A DNA stretch of 64,000 nt from Streptomyces albipurpureus (GTDB taxonomy: Bacteria > Actinomycetota > Actinomycetes > Streptomycetales > Streptomycetaceae). Positions 33,545 through 41,799 of the stretch are shown here, one piece after another. The position numbers were made by a program, and so were the translations under genes. Positions within the stretch are counted from its first letter, which is position 1. Every line of letters starts with the position of its first letter. The notes beneath the pieces were generated by a model. That model was not told the DNA's origin, searched no databases, and saw only the letters and a list, made by a program, of their open reading frames with translations. The stretch covers positions 131,071 through 195,070 of the forward strand of contig NZ_JAMQAW010000008.1 in NCBI RefSeq assembly GCF_023701525.1, given 5' to 3'.

Positions 33545-34804
33545 TTATGAGGCGAGGTCGCGCAGGTGCTCGGCAAGGTCTTGCTCCTTGGCCGGAAGCC
33601 TCGCGATGATCGCCTGTGCGCGATCACGGCCCATGGTGTTGGGACGGGCGGTCGCCGCGGCACCGAACTCGCGTGCGACGTAGACGCCTTGATCAAGGTC
33701 TCCACCTTGGAGCAGGGCCGCAGCGATGTCGCCAAGGATGACGACACCCGCGTCCGACCGTTCACTCCCGAGCTGCTGTGCTGCGGTATGGGCGGCGTCG
33801 GTCAAGTCTGGATGTGAGAGGCGTCCGTAGGCGGACAGGACAAGCGCATCCAGTCTGGCAGGGCTCATGAACCGGGTCCACGCGTGTTCGGTGGTGTGGT
33901 CCGCGTAGTCGTAGGCGGTTCGGGCCCGATCGAGAGCACGCAGCGTGCTGGTGGTCTTGCCGGGTTCACCAGTTCTGGCCGCTTCCTCCGCGTGCCGGGC
34001 GTGGACCCACGCGGCGGCGGTGGCGGCACCTGGGCCTCGCACGTCGTGGGCCGCCTGGATGAGCAGATCGATCGCCTGGGTCGGGTCGGCCGTGCCGTAG
34101 CTCGCGTAGGTCAGGGCAAGGGCGCGGAGCGGGGGGTGGCCAGCCGCGATGGCGCAGTCGGCGGTGACGCGGTAGTAGGCGCGGGCGGCGAGATGGTCTC
34201 CGAGGTCCCAGGCCAGCCATCCCGCGAGGGCGGCGGTCTCTCCGGCGGCCACGATGAGAGCTCGCTCGTGCTCGCCAGCGTGAGCGAGTGCCGCGGTGAG
34301 GGTGTCGAGATGGGCTGCGACATGGCCTCGGAGCTGGTGGGCGCTCAGGTGCAACTCACTGATGTGCAGGGCTTCCGCGCGCTGGATGAGGCTATGGGCG
34401 GCCTCCGCGTCGATACGGCCACCGCGCCCGAGTGCATGGGCCAGGCGCCCCCACGGTTCCGCTGCCGCCGTGGCGCCGATGATCGCACCTTCTATCAAGT
34501 TCCTTCGTCTCATGCCGTCCTGCTCCTCATCCTCCCGATGATCCCCACTGTGGCGTCGAGCACGGGCGGCTGTGGCTTCCCTCTGGAGCTGCTTGGGCGG
34601 TACTCCGCAGGCGACAGCGATCTGCGCGACCGTGTGGTTCGTCGGGATGTTCCGGTTGTTCTCGTATCGGCTGATCTCCCTGCGAGTCAGCGTCTCCCGA
34701 CCGGTGACCGCGTTGACTGCCTCGGCTTGCTCTTCCTGTGTACGCCCGGCTTCGCACCGGAGCCTGTACAGCAGGTGGCCGAATGACTCGTCGGCTGCTG
34801 ACAT
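33545..34804 (-). CDS. XRE-family regulator with TPR-like C-terminal domain
   Basis: A 419-aa regulator. The HTH is clear at about residues 8-65: FGHLLYRLRCEAGRTQEEQA, the TRREISRYENNRNIP turn/recognition helix, and HTVAQIAVACGVPPKQL. A linker with acidic and basic residues and a hydrophobic patch (IEGAIIGATAAAEPWG) near residue 105 leads to a helical TPR-like array to the end. This architecture is abundant in Streptomyces accessory regions, often next to small hypothetical genes as here. It is divergent from 34936-35685. The ligand and targets are unknown. Confidence 0.85.
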   Translation of the reverse strand: MSAADESFGHLLYRLRCEAGRTQEEQAEAVNAVTGRETLTRREISRYENNRNIPTNHTVAQIAVACGVPPKQLQREATAARARRHSGDHREDEEQDGMRRRNLIEGAIIGATAAAEPWGRLAHALGRGGRIDAEAAHSLIQRAEALHISELHLSAHQLRGHVAAHLDTLTAALAHAGEHERALIVAAGETAALAGWLAWDLGDHLAARAYYRVTADCAIAAGHPPLRALALTYASYGTADPTQAIDLLIQAAHDVRGPGAATAAAWVHARHAEEAARTGEPGKTTSTLRALDRARTAYDYADHTTEHAWTRFMSPARLDALVLSAYGRLSHPDLTDAAHTAAQQLGSERSDAGVVILGDIAAALLQGGDLDQGVYVAREFGAAATARPNTMGRDRAQAIIARLPAKEQDLAEHLRDLAS

Positions 34805-34935
34805 GAGTGTGCCCTCTCGTCCGTGGACGTGGGTCCATCCTGACGCTCGGGCTCCCCCTCGATTTCCCCCTCGACAGAATTCTCCCCCCTACGATTCCCC
34901 TGGGACCGGCTCGTTGACGGCGATCTGATTGCCTC

Positions 34936-35685
34936 ATGAGCGAGGAACAAGGCCCTCAGCCGGGTGAGCCGTCGATCCGCTCGGCTCTGCTGCGAGCGGC
35001 GGGAACCCATGGAGAGTCGGAGCCTCCGAAATCGCATGGATGTCTGCCGGCCCTGGAAGACGCGCAGTACCGCGCGCAGGAGGCCGAGCGCCAAGACCAG
35101 CAGTGCAGTCCGTACGGCGCGCGGCAAGAGGTTCCGGCCGTCACGAACGACCTGACGACCGGAGCCGAACGGCGACTCGCCGTCGCGCACTGGTTGCTTG
35201 CGGCGGCGGCTGAGCCCAGTCGGGCCCGTTTCGAATGGGCCACGTACGGTGTGGCGCTTCTGCGCTGCGGTGGCTTGTTCACCGCGGTCCGTATCCCCGG
35301 CGCCCTTGTGCGCGCTGCCGCGGACACCGAGGAACCGGAGGCCCTCGCGGAGTTCCTGGCCGAAGCCCTCCATGGCGGTCCGGTGTTCCACGACCCGCGG
35401 AGCCGTCAGTACTACGTGCTCACCCCGGCGAGCACTGCTCGCCGCTGGAGTCTCCAGGATGCCGACTGCCTTGGGTCGAACACCTTCCTCGGGGTGCCCG
35501 CGACCGACCGTGTGGAGCCGGACCTGAGCTATGGCGCGTACTGGGTGGTGCCCATGGACAGCCCGGGCGTGCTGTGCGCGGGCCAGGACGCCGCGAACTT
35601 GGCCGACTTCGCCCGGGTCATGGTCGCGAAGAGGCAGGAGGAGGAAGACGGCTGTCCTCGCGCCGAAGGGGAGGGTCGGGACTGA
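34936..35685 (+). CDS. Hypothetical protein upstream of duplicated gene
   Basis: A 249-aa soluble protein, not recognised. The first 70 residues are polar and low in structure. The core (about 75-230) contains LAVAHWLLAAAAEPSRARFE, LRCGGLFTAVRIPGALVRAA, GGPVFHDPRSRQYYVLTP and GAYWVVPMDSPGVLC, with conserved-looking aromatic and Pro residues. The region around FTAVRIP...GPVF is reminiscent of small actinobacterial proteins that accompany XRE regulators. Its stop overlaps the start of copy 2 of the duplicated gene (TGATG), so the two are a transcription and translation unit. Confidence 0.7.
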   Translation: MSEEQGPQPGEPSIRSALLRAAGTHGESEPPKSHGCLPALEDAQYRAQEAERQDQQCSPYGARQEVPAVTNDLTTGAERRLAVAHWLLAAAAEPSRARFEWATYGVALLRCGGLFTAVRIPGALVRAAADTEEPEALAEFLAEALHGGPVFHDPRSRQYYVLTPASTARRWSLQDADCLGSNTFLGVPATDRVEPDLSYGAYWVVPMDSPGVLCAGQDAANLADFARVMVAKRQEEEDGCPRAEGEGRD

Positions 35686-36122
35686 TGGTTGATCCCGTGG
35701 GGCCCATCTACCGTGCCGAGGCGATCGTGGAGGTGCCGCAGGGCGGCTCGGAGGGAGCTGAGTCGGCTCAGCTGGTGCTGGGGAGGTTCGCCACCCCCTA
35801 TGCAGGGCGCGCCTTGCGGTGGACCTGTGTTCAGGCGTCCCGTATCGCCAATGGTCTGGACCCGGACCCCGATGTGCCCTGGTCCAGCACCTTGATCTGC
35901 ATGGACCCGGATGACTGGCTGGACCTTGGGGACGCGCCCACCCAGATACGGAACTGGGTCGCGGACCAGGAGTCCCGGCTCGCCGCCTATCGGCAGTTGC
36001 TGGACGGCGCTCCGTTCACACTCACCGCGTCGGACTGGTCGGGCCGCTACGTGTTGACCGTATCGCCAGTGCACAGCGACCGACCCGACGACGCCGTCTC
36101 TCCCCAGACGTCCACCCCCTGA
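35685..36122 (+). CDS. Hypothetical protein, duplicated (copy 2)
   Basis: A 145-aa protein nearly identical to 32384-32782 but with 13 extra C-terminal residues (RPDDAVSPQTSTP). It is coupled by a one-base overlap to the preceding gene. This, with the longer reading frame, suggests it is the parent copy and that copy 1 was derived from it. The function is unknown. Confidence 0.7.
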   Translation: MVDPVGPIYRAEAIVEVPQGGSEGAESAQLVLGRFATPYAGRALRWTCVQASRIANGLDPDPDVPWSSTLICMDPDDWLDLGDAPTQIRNWVADQESRLAAYRQLLDGAPFTLTASDWSGRYVLTVSPVHSDRPDDAVSPQTSTP

Positions 36123-36212
36123 ATACCCGGCCAAGGCAACGCAGCGGGATCATCAAGCGGGGTGGCGAGGAAGGTCCGTCCGGCCGTGCTCGGTACGACG
36201 GTCGGGCGGACC
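35718..36212 (+). repeat. 495-bp duplicated segment, copy 2
   Basis: This is the partner of 32417-32911, same length and orientation. Similarity stops sharply at GTCGGGCGGACC; the following bases differ (ACCCCATG here, GCAGCGGAG in copy 1). Confidence 0.85.
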
Positions 36213-36635
36213 ACCCCATGACTGGCGCACGGCGTCACTGATGGTCCAAGGGGTCGAAGGCTCCGTCCGACTCATGACCGCCATCAGCCCCCGGCGGCCA
36301 GGGCGGTTTCTCGATCAACGCGTCGTCATCCACCTCCCCGGCACCTGGCCTCCGGCGCGGTGGCACCGGGGAGTCGTGGCGGGGGAGGGAGGGCAGGGAC
36401 GCGGAGCCTACCGCTGGGCTCAGACCCCCTCCGGGGCCAATGGACCCACCGGTGACAACCACCGCCATCAACAGGTTCGAGCCCTGGCCGGGCAGCGCCC
36501 CAACGCACAACACCCGGCCGGAAACCCCCGGCCGAGTGTTGTGCTGCATGTACTGCCCACTGCCCGATCGGCACCACCACTCGTGCCGATCACACCGAGA
36601 AACCACCTGGTGCCGACAGCTGTACGCCCCGCCCG
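36213..36635. other. Intergenic region before the VOC pair
   Basis: No gene is supported. It contains the strong hairpin at 36506-36543 listed separately. Open frames on both strands here lack consistent codon bias and ribosome binding sites. Confidence 0.5.
36506..36543 (-). terminator. Strong hairpin terminator after the VOC pair
   Basis: CACAACACCCGGCCGG and CCGGCCGAGTGTTGTG form a 16-bp stem with a single mismatch and a 6-nt loop (AAACCC). It lies 93 bp beyond the stop of the VOC gene at 36636 and should end that minus-strand transcript. Confidence 0.75.
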
Positions 36636-37070
36636 TCAGCTGGACGCTTCGTCGTCCTTGCCGCTCGCCTCATCCGCGTCAGGCGCGCGCCACATCACGA
36701 TCTGGTTCCCCCACGGGTCGAGGAACGAGGCGTGGTGGCCGTTGAACTCCTTCCAGAAGCTCTGCTCCCACAGTGCGGTGGCACCGAGCAGCACGGCCTT
36801 GTTGAGGTAGTCGCCGGGAGGGCCGTCCACCAGGATGTAGACGCGGGTGTGCAGGCCCGAGCGCGGCTGCTGGGCGGGCAGGGGGGCCGGGTCGGGGTAC
36901 TGCTCGGTCTCGCTGAAGATGCCCAGGTGGAGGCCCTCACCGGGGACCACCTGGTGGAAGACGCCCTGCGGCCGGGGGTTGATGGTCCAGCCGAACAGCT
37001 CCCGGTAGAACTCCGTCGATGCCTCGACGTCGGGGGTGGGCAGGTCAACGAAGATAAGGGTGTTGGTCAT
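36636..37070 (-). CDS. VOC-superfamily protein, tandem copy 1
   Basis: A 144-aa protein: LIFVDLPTPDVEASTEFYRE in the first half and LDPWGNQIVMWRA at the end of the second. The usual His of the first module is replaced by hydrophobic residues, as in many VOC proteins of the bleomycin-resistance type. It is similar to the next gene upstream (37160-37552), and the pair probably arose by duplication. GAGG lies before the ATG. A role on a small-molecule intermediate of island B is inferred from the neighbourhood only. Confidence 0.82.
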   Translation of the reverse strand: MTNTLIFVDLPTPDVEASTEFYRELFGWTINPRPQGVFHQVVPGEGLHLGIFSETEQYPDPAPLPAQQPRSGLHTRVYILVDGPPGDYLNKAVLLGATALWEQSFWKEFNGHHASFLDPWGNQIVMWRAPDADEASGKDDEASS

Positions 37071-37159
37071 CGCGGTTCCTCGGGGTTTCTCGGTGGTGCC
37101 TGGTGATGCCTGGTGGTTCGGTCACACCGCGGCGAGCGCGGCCCGTCGCGGCCGGGGGC

Positions 37160-37552
37160 CTACGCCTCGGGGGCGTGGCCGCTCTTGAAGTAGGTGCCCT
37201 TGTCGCGCCAGAGCACGACCTCATTGCCCCAGGGGTCGCGGAAGGCCGCGTACCGGGCCTCGAACTCCTCCCAGGGCTTCTCCTCCCAGATCACCGAAGC
37301 GCCGTTGGCCACGGCCTTCTCCAGATAGGCGGGGGGCTCGTCGACCATGACGTAGATCCGGGGCACCGGGCCGCCGGTCGAGGGGCGCTCGTCCAGATGG
37401 ATGCCGAGGTTGGGCTTGACTCCCGGCAGTACCTCGGAGAACTTCCCGGCCGGGCGCCGGTTGAAGGTCCAGTCGAAGAGGTCCGCGTAGAAGAGGGAGG
37501 TGGCCTCGACATCCGGTGTCGGCAGATCCATGAAGATCACGGGGTTGGGCAT
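37160..37552 (-). CDS. VOC-superfamily protein, tandem copy 2
   Basis: A 130-aa protein starting VIFMDLPTPDVEATSLFYAD and ending with RDPWGNEVVLWRDKG, clearly paralogous to 36636-37070. The ATG at 37552 has CTGGAG upstream. It lies 50 bp downstream of the FGGY kinase on the same strand, so kinase, VOC and VOC genes probably share a transcript. Confidence 0.82.
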   Translation of the reverse strand: MPNPVIFMDLPTPDVEATSLFYADLFDWTFNRRPAGKFSEVLPGVKPNLGIHLDERPSTGGPVPRIYVMVDEPPAYLEKAVANGASVIWEEKPWEEFEARYAAFRDPWGNEVVLWRDKGTYFKSGHAPEA

Positions 37553-37602
37553 ATCGGCTCCAGGGTTGTGCTGTGTTCGGTCATCGCGCGGGCTGCGCTG
37601 TG

Positions 37603-38982
37603 TTACGCGGCGATGTCTGTCGGGGTGTTGGGGGAGGTGGTTCGCGCGGCGCGTTCCTGGCGTTCGGTCACTCGGGCCACGCCCGCGTCCCCGAGCGCGA
37701 GGAACTGCCGTAGCCCGTCCTCGTACACCGGGTCGGGCTCGGGCTCGATCAGCGTCATCGTCGGCCTCGGCCAGTCGCCGCCTCGCCCGGCACCCGGTAC
37801 GGGCCACCAGCCCGCGCCCGCACCCGCTGCGAGTGCGGCGCCGTAGGCGGCCACATCGACCGGTTCGGGCACCTCGACCGGTACACCGAGGACCGAGGCC
37901 TTGACCGAGCACCACAGTCGGCTGAGTGCCGGGGAACCGGCGCAGACCAGGGTGTGGATGGGGGCCTGTTTGGCGGCCAGCTCCATGGCGATGTGGGCCA
38001 GTCCGTAGGCGGCGCCCTCCAGTGCGGCCCGAGTGATCTCACCGGGACCGGCGGACGCGGACAGGCCGTGGATCTCGCTGCGTAGGGCGCGGTTCCAGCG
38101 GGGTGCGCGCTCGCCCTCCAGATAGGGGATGACACTGACGCCCCGGGCGCCCGCGGGCACCCCGTCGGCCAGCGCCAGCAGTTCGGGCACCTTTCGCCCG
38201 GTCAGTCCGCTCAGCCACTCCAGCATCAGACCGTGGGCCGCGACGGGCCCGCCGACGATGTCGAGTCCCGGAACGGCACTGGGCAGGGCGTAGTGATCGG
38301 CGGCGGGCGATCCGGCGGCCACCGCGACGGCCAGGCCGCCGGTGCGTCCGCCCGGGTCCATCGCGCGCCCCGGCTGATCGAGGCCGCCCGCCCAGAACGC
38401 CAGATACGCGTCCTGGGCCCCGGCTACCAGCGGCGTACCGCTGGGCAGACCGCGGGCGCCGCTGGCCCTGCCCACCACCGAACCGGTCGGGGCAGCGGGG
38501 CCGTAGCCGGTCAGCAGCGGGTCCCCGGGCCAGCGGGACTGGTGCCGATCCGCGCCCAACTCGGCCATCACCCAGTCGTACAGCTGCCAGATCACGGCGT
38601 CGGAGCCGTACTCCTGGGCCAGCAGCGCGCTCTGGGCGTGGTGCTGCTCCACCGGTGAGCCGGTGGCGCCGGCCGGGTGGCGGCAGGTCAGCGCCGTCGA
38701 TCGGGTGGGGTGAGTCGCGACCGTGGTGGGGCTCTGGCCACCGAAGGACAGCGCGACGGGTGCGGCTGCAGCGGGCAGTTGTGCCGCCAGCCGGTGTACG
38801 GCATCGGTGGCGCCGGCGAGCCAGCCCGCCGGGTCTGCGTGGCCGGGCCGCCAGGAGTCCGAGCCCGGGTAGCCGGCGGTGGCGCTGCCCAGGGTGCGGC
38901 CGTCGGGGTCGAGGGCCAGTGCGCGGGCGGAGTTGCTTCCCAGGTCGACCCCGACGACGACCGGAGCGGACGCGGGCGACAC
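37603..38982 (-). CDS. FGGY-family carbohydrate kinase
   Basis: A 459-aa sugar or polyol kinase. Unlike the kinase at 156-1604, this one keeps the normal sites: VGVDLGSNSARALALD with the ATP-loop Ser/Arg, and LVAGAQDAYLAFWAGG near residue 185 with the catalytic Asp. VIPYLEGERAPRWN near 290 and AYGLAHIAMEL near 330 are in the C-domain. Members phosphorylate xylulose, gluconate, erythritol, AI-2 and others; the substrate here is open. It starts 2 bp after the stop of the zinc dehydrogenase. The dehydrogenase plus kinase pairing is common in polyol and sugar-acid catabolism. Confidence 0.87.
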   Translation of the reverse strand: MSPASAPVVVGVDLGSNSARALALDPDGRTLGSATAGYPGSDSWRPGHADPAGWLAGATDAVHRLAAQLPAAAAPVALSFGGQSPTTVATHPTRSTALTCRHPAGATGSPVEQHHAQSALLAQEYGSDAVIWQLYDWVMAELGADRHQSRWPGDPLLTGYGPAAPTGSVVGRASGARGLPSGTPLVAGAQDAYLAFWAGGLDQPGRAMDPGGRTGGLAVAVAAGSPAADHYALPSAVPGLDIVGGPVAAHGLMLEWLSGLTGRKVPELLALADGVPAGARGVSVIPYLEGERAPRWNRALRSEIHGLSASAGPGEITRAALEGAAYGLAHIAMELAAKQAPIHTLVCAGSPALSRLWCSVKASVLGVPVEVPEPVDVAAYGAALAAGAGAGWWPVPGAGRGGDWPRPTMTLIEPEPDPVYEDGLRQFLALGDAGVARVTERQERAARTTSPNTPTDIAA

Positions 38983-38984
38983 GG

Positions 38985-40004
38985 TCAGCCGCCCACGAGG
39001 ACTCGATAGACCGGTGACTTCGCGGCCAGCCGCAGTGCCTCATCCACCTCGGCGAGCGGGAACTCGGCCGTGACCAGGGCGTCCAGATCGGTGGCGAGTC
39101 GACCGGAGGCGATCAGGGCCGCCGCCTCGGTCCAGTCCTGGGGCTCATGGCTGAAGACACCGAGGACGGTCAGCTCATGGTGGTGGATCGCGTCCGGGCT
39201 GATTCCGGCGGACAGGTCCTTGGGGAAGGCGCCGAACAGGACGACCGTACCGCCGTCGTCACACATGGCCACCGCGGTCTCCAACGCGTCGGGAGCGCCC
39301 GCGGTGACGAACACCAGATCCTGCTTGCCGCCCTTGGCGACGGCCTCGGCGGGGGTGCTGGTCCAGTCGGCGCCGGCCTCCCGTGCCTCGGTCAACCGCT
39401 CCTCGCTGATGTCGATCAGACCGACCGATGCCGCACCGCGCAGTTTGGCCAGCGCGAGGTGGAGCCGGCCCATGTAACCGGCGCCGACGACGGCCACCCG
39501 GTCGCCGGCGCGCAGTCCGCCGAGGCGTGCGGAGTGGGTGACACAGGCGAGCGGTTCGCCCATGGCGGCGTGCCGCAGCGGCGCGGAGCCGGTGCCGAAC
39601 GCCTGCCGTGCGGGAACCTTCACCAACTGGGCGAGGCCCGCGCCCATCGAGATGGTTCCGTCCGAGAGCGCACCGCCCTGCGGCTGCTTGCAGAGCGCGC
39701 TCCGGCCTCGGCGACAGGAGGTGCAGCTGCCGCAGCGGGTGAGCAGATCGAGGGTGACGGTGTCACCGACCCGGGGTACGCCGGGCAGCACGGCGGCCTT
39801 GGCGCCGACCGCGATGACCTCGCCGGCGACCTCATGACCCGCGGCGACGGGGTAGATGGGCTTGGTGCCCAGGTAGAGGCGGCGCTCCATGGTGCACAGA
39901 CCGCAGGCGCCGATCCTGACCAGCACGTCCTCGGGACCCGGTACCGGATCCGGCTCCTCGCGCAGTCCGACCTGCTCGGCGGCGGTGATGACGGCGATCT
40001 TCAT
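38985..40004 (-). CDS. Zinc-dependent medium-chain alcohol dehydrogenase
   Basis: A 339-aa MDR enzyme. The catalytic zinc site is visible as Cys in GACGLCTME near residue 36 and GHEVAGEV near 57. The structural zinc motif is CGSCTSCRRGRSALC (four Cys) near 92-106. The NAD(P)-binding VVGAGYMGRLHLALA lies near 165. It likely oxidises a polyol or sugar alcohol. It is coupled with the kinase (2-bp gap) and follows the amidohydrolase gene by 52 bp. Confidence 0.9.
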   Translation of the reverse strand: MKIAVITAAEQVGLREEPDPVPGPEDVLVRIGACGLCTMERRLYLGTKPIYPVAAGHEVAGEVIAVGAKAAVLPGVPRVGDTVTLDLLTRCGSCTSCRRGRSALCKQPQGGALSDGTISMGAGLAQLVKVPARQAFGTGSAPLRHAAMGEPLACVTHSARLGGLRAGDRVAVVGAGYMGRLHLALAKLRGAASVGLIDISEERLTEAREAGADWTSTPAEAVAKGGKQDLVFVTAGAPDALETAVAMCDDGGTVVLFGAFPKDLSAGISPDAIHHHELTVLGVFSHEPQDWTEAAALIASGRLATDLDALVTAEFPLAEVDEALRLAAKSPVYRVLVGG

Positions 40005-40056
40005 ACGGGGACTCCCGGAGGATAGAGGGGCGGTACGGCGTTGGTGGGCGGGTGGG

Positions 40057-41649
40057 TCACTGCGCCGGTATGACCGGCCAACTGGAGCGGGCCGGTACCC
40101 CGGATCTGGTCAGCAGATCGGTGGCGGCCTGGGCGGCGTCGGTGTGGAGGGCGGTCTCATCGACGGTGGTGCACAAGTGGTCGCGGACCACGGCCCGACC
40201 GCCGACCAGCACATCCCGCACCGAGCGGCCATCGGATGACCACACCAGTTGATGGGCGATGTCTCCGCGGGGCGCCCACTGGGGGCCGGTGGTGGAGTGG
40301 ACCACCAGATCCGCGTACTTGCCCGGTTCGAGGGAGCCGATCCGATCGGCCATGCCGATGGCCTCGGCGCCGCGAATGGTGGCCAACTCCAGCGCGCCCG
40401 CGGCGCCGAGCCCGACCGTGGGATCGACGCGCATGTCCTTCGCCAGACCCGCCGCGAGTGCGGCGGTACGGAGGATGTCGGAGCTGTCGCCGGCGTTCCC
40501 GGAGTCGGTACCGAGCGCGAGTCGACCGCCGCGCTCGAAGATCTCGGCGTGACGGCCCGCTCGGGTCACTCCCTGGCCCAGCCGGAGGTAGGCCCAGGGG
40601 CAGTAGGCGACGGCGGTACGGCTGCGAAGGAGAGCATCGGTCTCGGTGTCGTCCAGCCAGACGGCGTGGGCCAGCAGTAGATGCGGTCCCAGCACACCGA
40701 GGTGTTCCAGATGGGTGACCGGCCGGCGGCCGGTGGTCTTGAGGTAGTGCTCGGGATCGGACTGGGAGGGGGAGAGGTGCATGGTCATCGGGGCGCCGGT
40801 GGAACGAGCCAACTCGGCAGCGCCCATCAGTAGTTCATCGGATGCCAGGCCGTGGCCGACGAGGGTGACCCAGCCCTCGACCTGGCCGCCTGCCGGATAG
40901 GTCTCGATCAACTCGCAGATCCGGTCCAGGACCTGGGGCGCGGGAGCGGCGAAGGGCGCTCCGGGGACATCCCAGCCCCAGGTGCCGATGGTGCCCCGGA
41001 TGCCTGCCGTGTGCATGGCGTGGGCGACCCGGTGGGGGTGGGCGACCGTACCGGCCTCAACGAGGGTGGTCACCCCGTTGCGCAGGTTCTCCACGCAGGT
41101 CAGCAGTGCGGAGAGTGCGTCGTCCGCAGCGGTGTGGGCGGCGTGCAGGGGGATGGCCCAGGTGTCGATGGAGGCGCCGGGCGGTAGGTCGTCGGGTATC
41201 TGGGCACGGGCCAGCGGGTCACCGGTCTGGTGCTGATGGGCGTTGATCATCCCGGGGGTGACCACACAGCCCCGGGCGTCGAGTTCGGGGGTGCCGGGCC
41301 AGCGGTTCCGAAGCTCCGAGGTGGCTCCGACGTCGAGGACGCGATCGCCCGCGATGGCGACGGCTCCGCCCGCGAGGACCTCACGGCGGGCGTTCATGGT
41401 GACCACATCGCCACCCGTGACCAGGAGGTCGGGGCGCAGTCCCGGACCGAATCCATGGAGGCCGACGGCTTCCGGTCCTGCGGCGGACCCATGGAGACCG
41501 GAGGCCTCCGGGTCCGTTCCGCTGGCCGCGTCGCTTCTGCCGTGCGGTCCCGTTGTGCCCGGGGACCACAGCGGAGCATCCGGGCTGCCCGCGTCCGTCC
41601 GGGCGCTCGGCTCGCTTGAGTCGGCGTCTCTCACCATGACCAGGGACAT
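40057..41649 (-). CDS. Amidohydrolase (deaminase/chlorohydrolase type) with N-terminal extension
   Basis: A 530-aa amidohydrolase-superfamily protein. The metal motif is NAHQHQ near residue 165. Further ligands are likely His in MTMHLSPSQ, His in LLLAHAVWLDD and Asp in LALGTDSGNAGD. EPGKYADLVV near the C-terminus is the usual composite-domain strand. The type resembles TrzA/AtzA, guanine and 8-oxoguanine deaminases, i.e. hydrolytic deamination of a nitrogen ring. The first 70 or so residues before LLVTGGDVVTMN are low in complexity with repeated GLHG and absent from typical family members. Starts at 41649 or 41637 are possible. It is divergent from the aldehyde dehydrogenase gene. Confidence 0.85.
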   Translation of the reverse strand: MSLVMVRDADSSEPSARTDAGSPDAPLWSPGTTGPHGRSDAASGTDPEASGLHGSAAGPEAVGLHGFGPGLRPDLLVTGGDVVTMNARREVLAGGAVAIAGDRVLDVGATSELRNRWPGTPELDARGCVVTPGMINAHQHQTGDPLARAQIPDDLPPGASIDTWAIPLHAAHTAADDALSALLTCVENLRNGVTTLVEAGTVAHPHRVAHAMHTAGIRGTIGTWGWDVPGAPFAAPAPQVLDRICELIETYPAGGQVEGWVTLVGHGLASDELLMGAAELARSTGAPMTMHLSPSQSDPEHYLKTTGRRPVTHLEHLGVLGPHLLLAHAVWLDDTETDALLRSRTAVAYCPWAYLRLGQGVTRAGRHAEIFERGGRLALGTDSGNAGDSSDILRTAALAAGLAKDMRVDPTVGLGAAGALELATIRGAEAIGMADRIGSLEPGKYADLVVHSTTGPQWAPRGDIAHQLVWSSDGRSVRDVLVGGRAVVRDHLCTTVDETALHTDAAQAATDLLTRSGVPARSSWPVIPAQ

Positions 41650-41799
41650 TAGGTCGCCGACGCCCGGAGAACATCGTGGCCGGGAGCACAATCAACGGGC
41701 CGCTGTCCATGCCGGGAACACGATGCGGCTGCCTCCCGCGGGCGTCAACCTGACACGAATTCATCAGAAGCGTCCAGGTAGTGAGAGGGAGAAGCCGCG

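Noticed and set aside
36241..36810. Plus-strand gene opposite the first VOC gene
   Set aside because: The frame crosses a strong hairpin and then runs antisense to the VOC gene; codon bias is inconsistent and no RBS is present.
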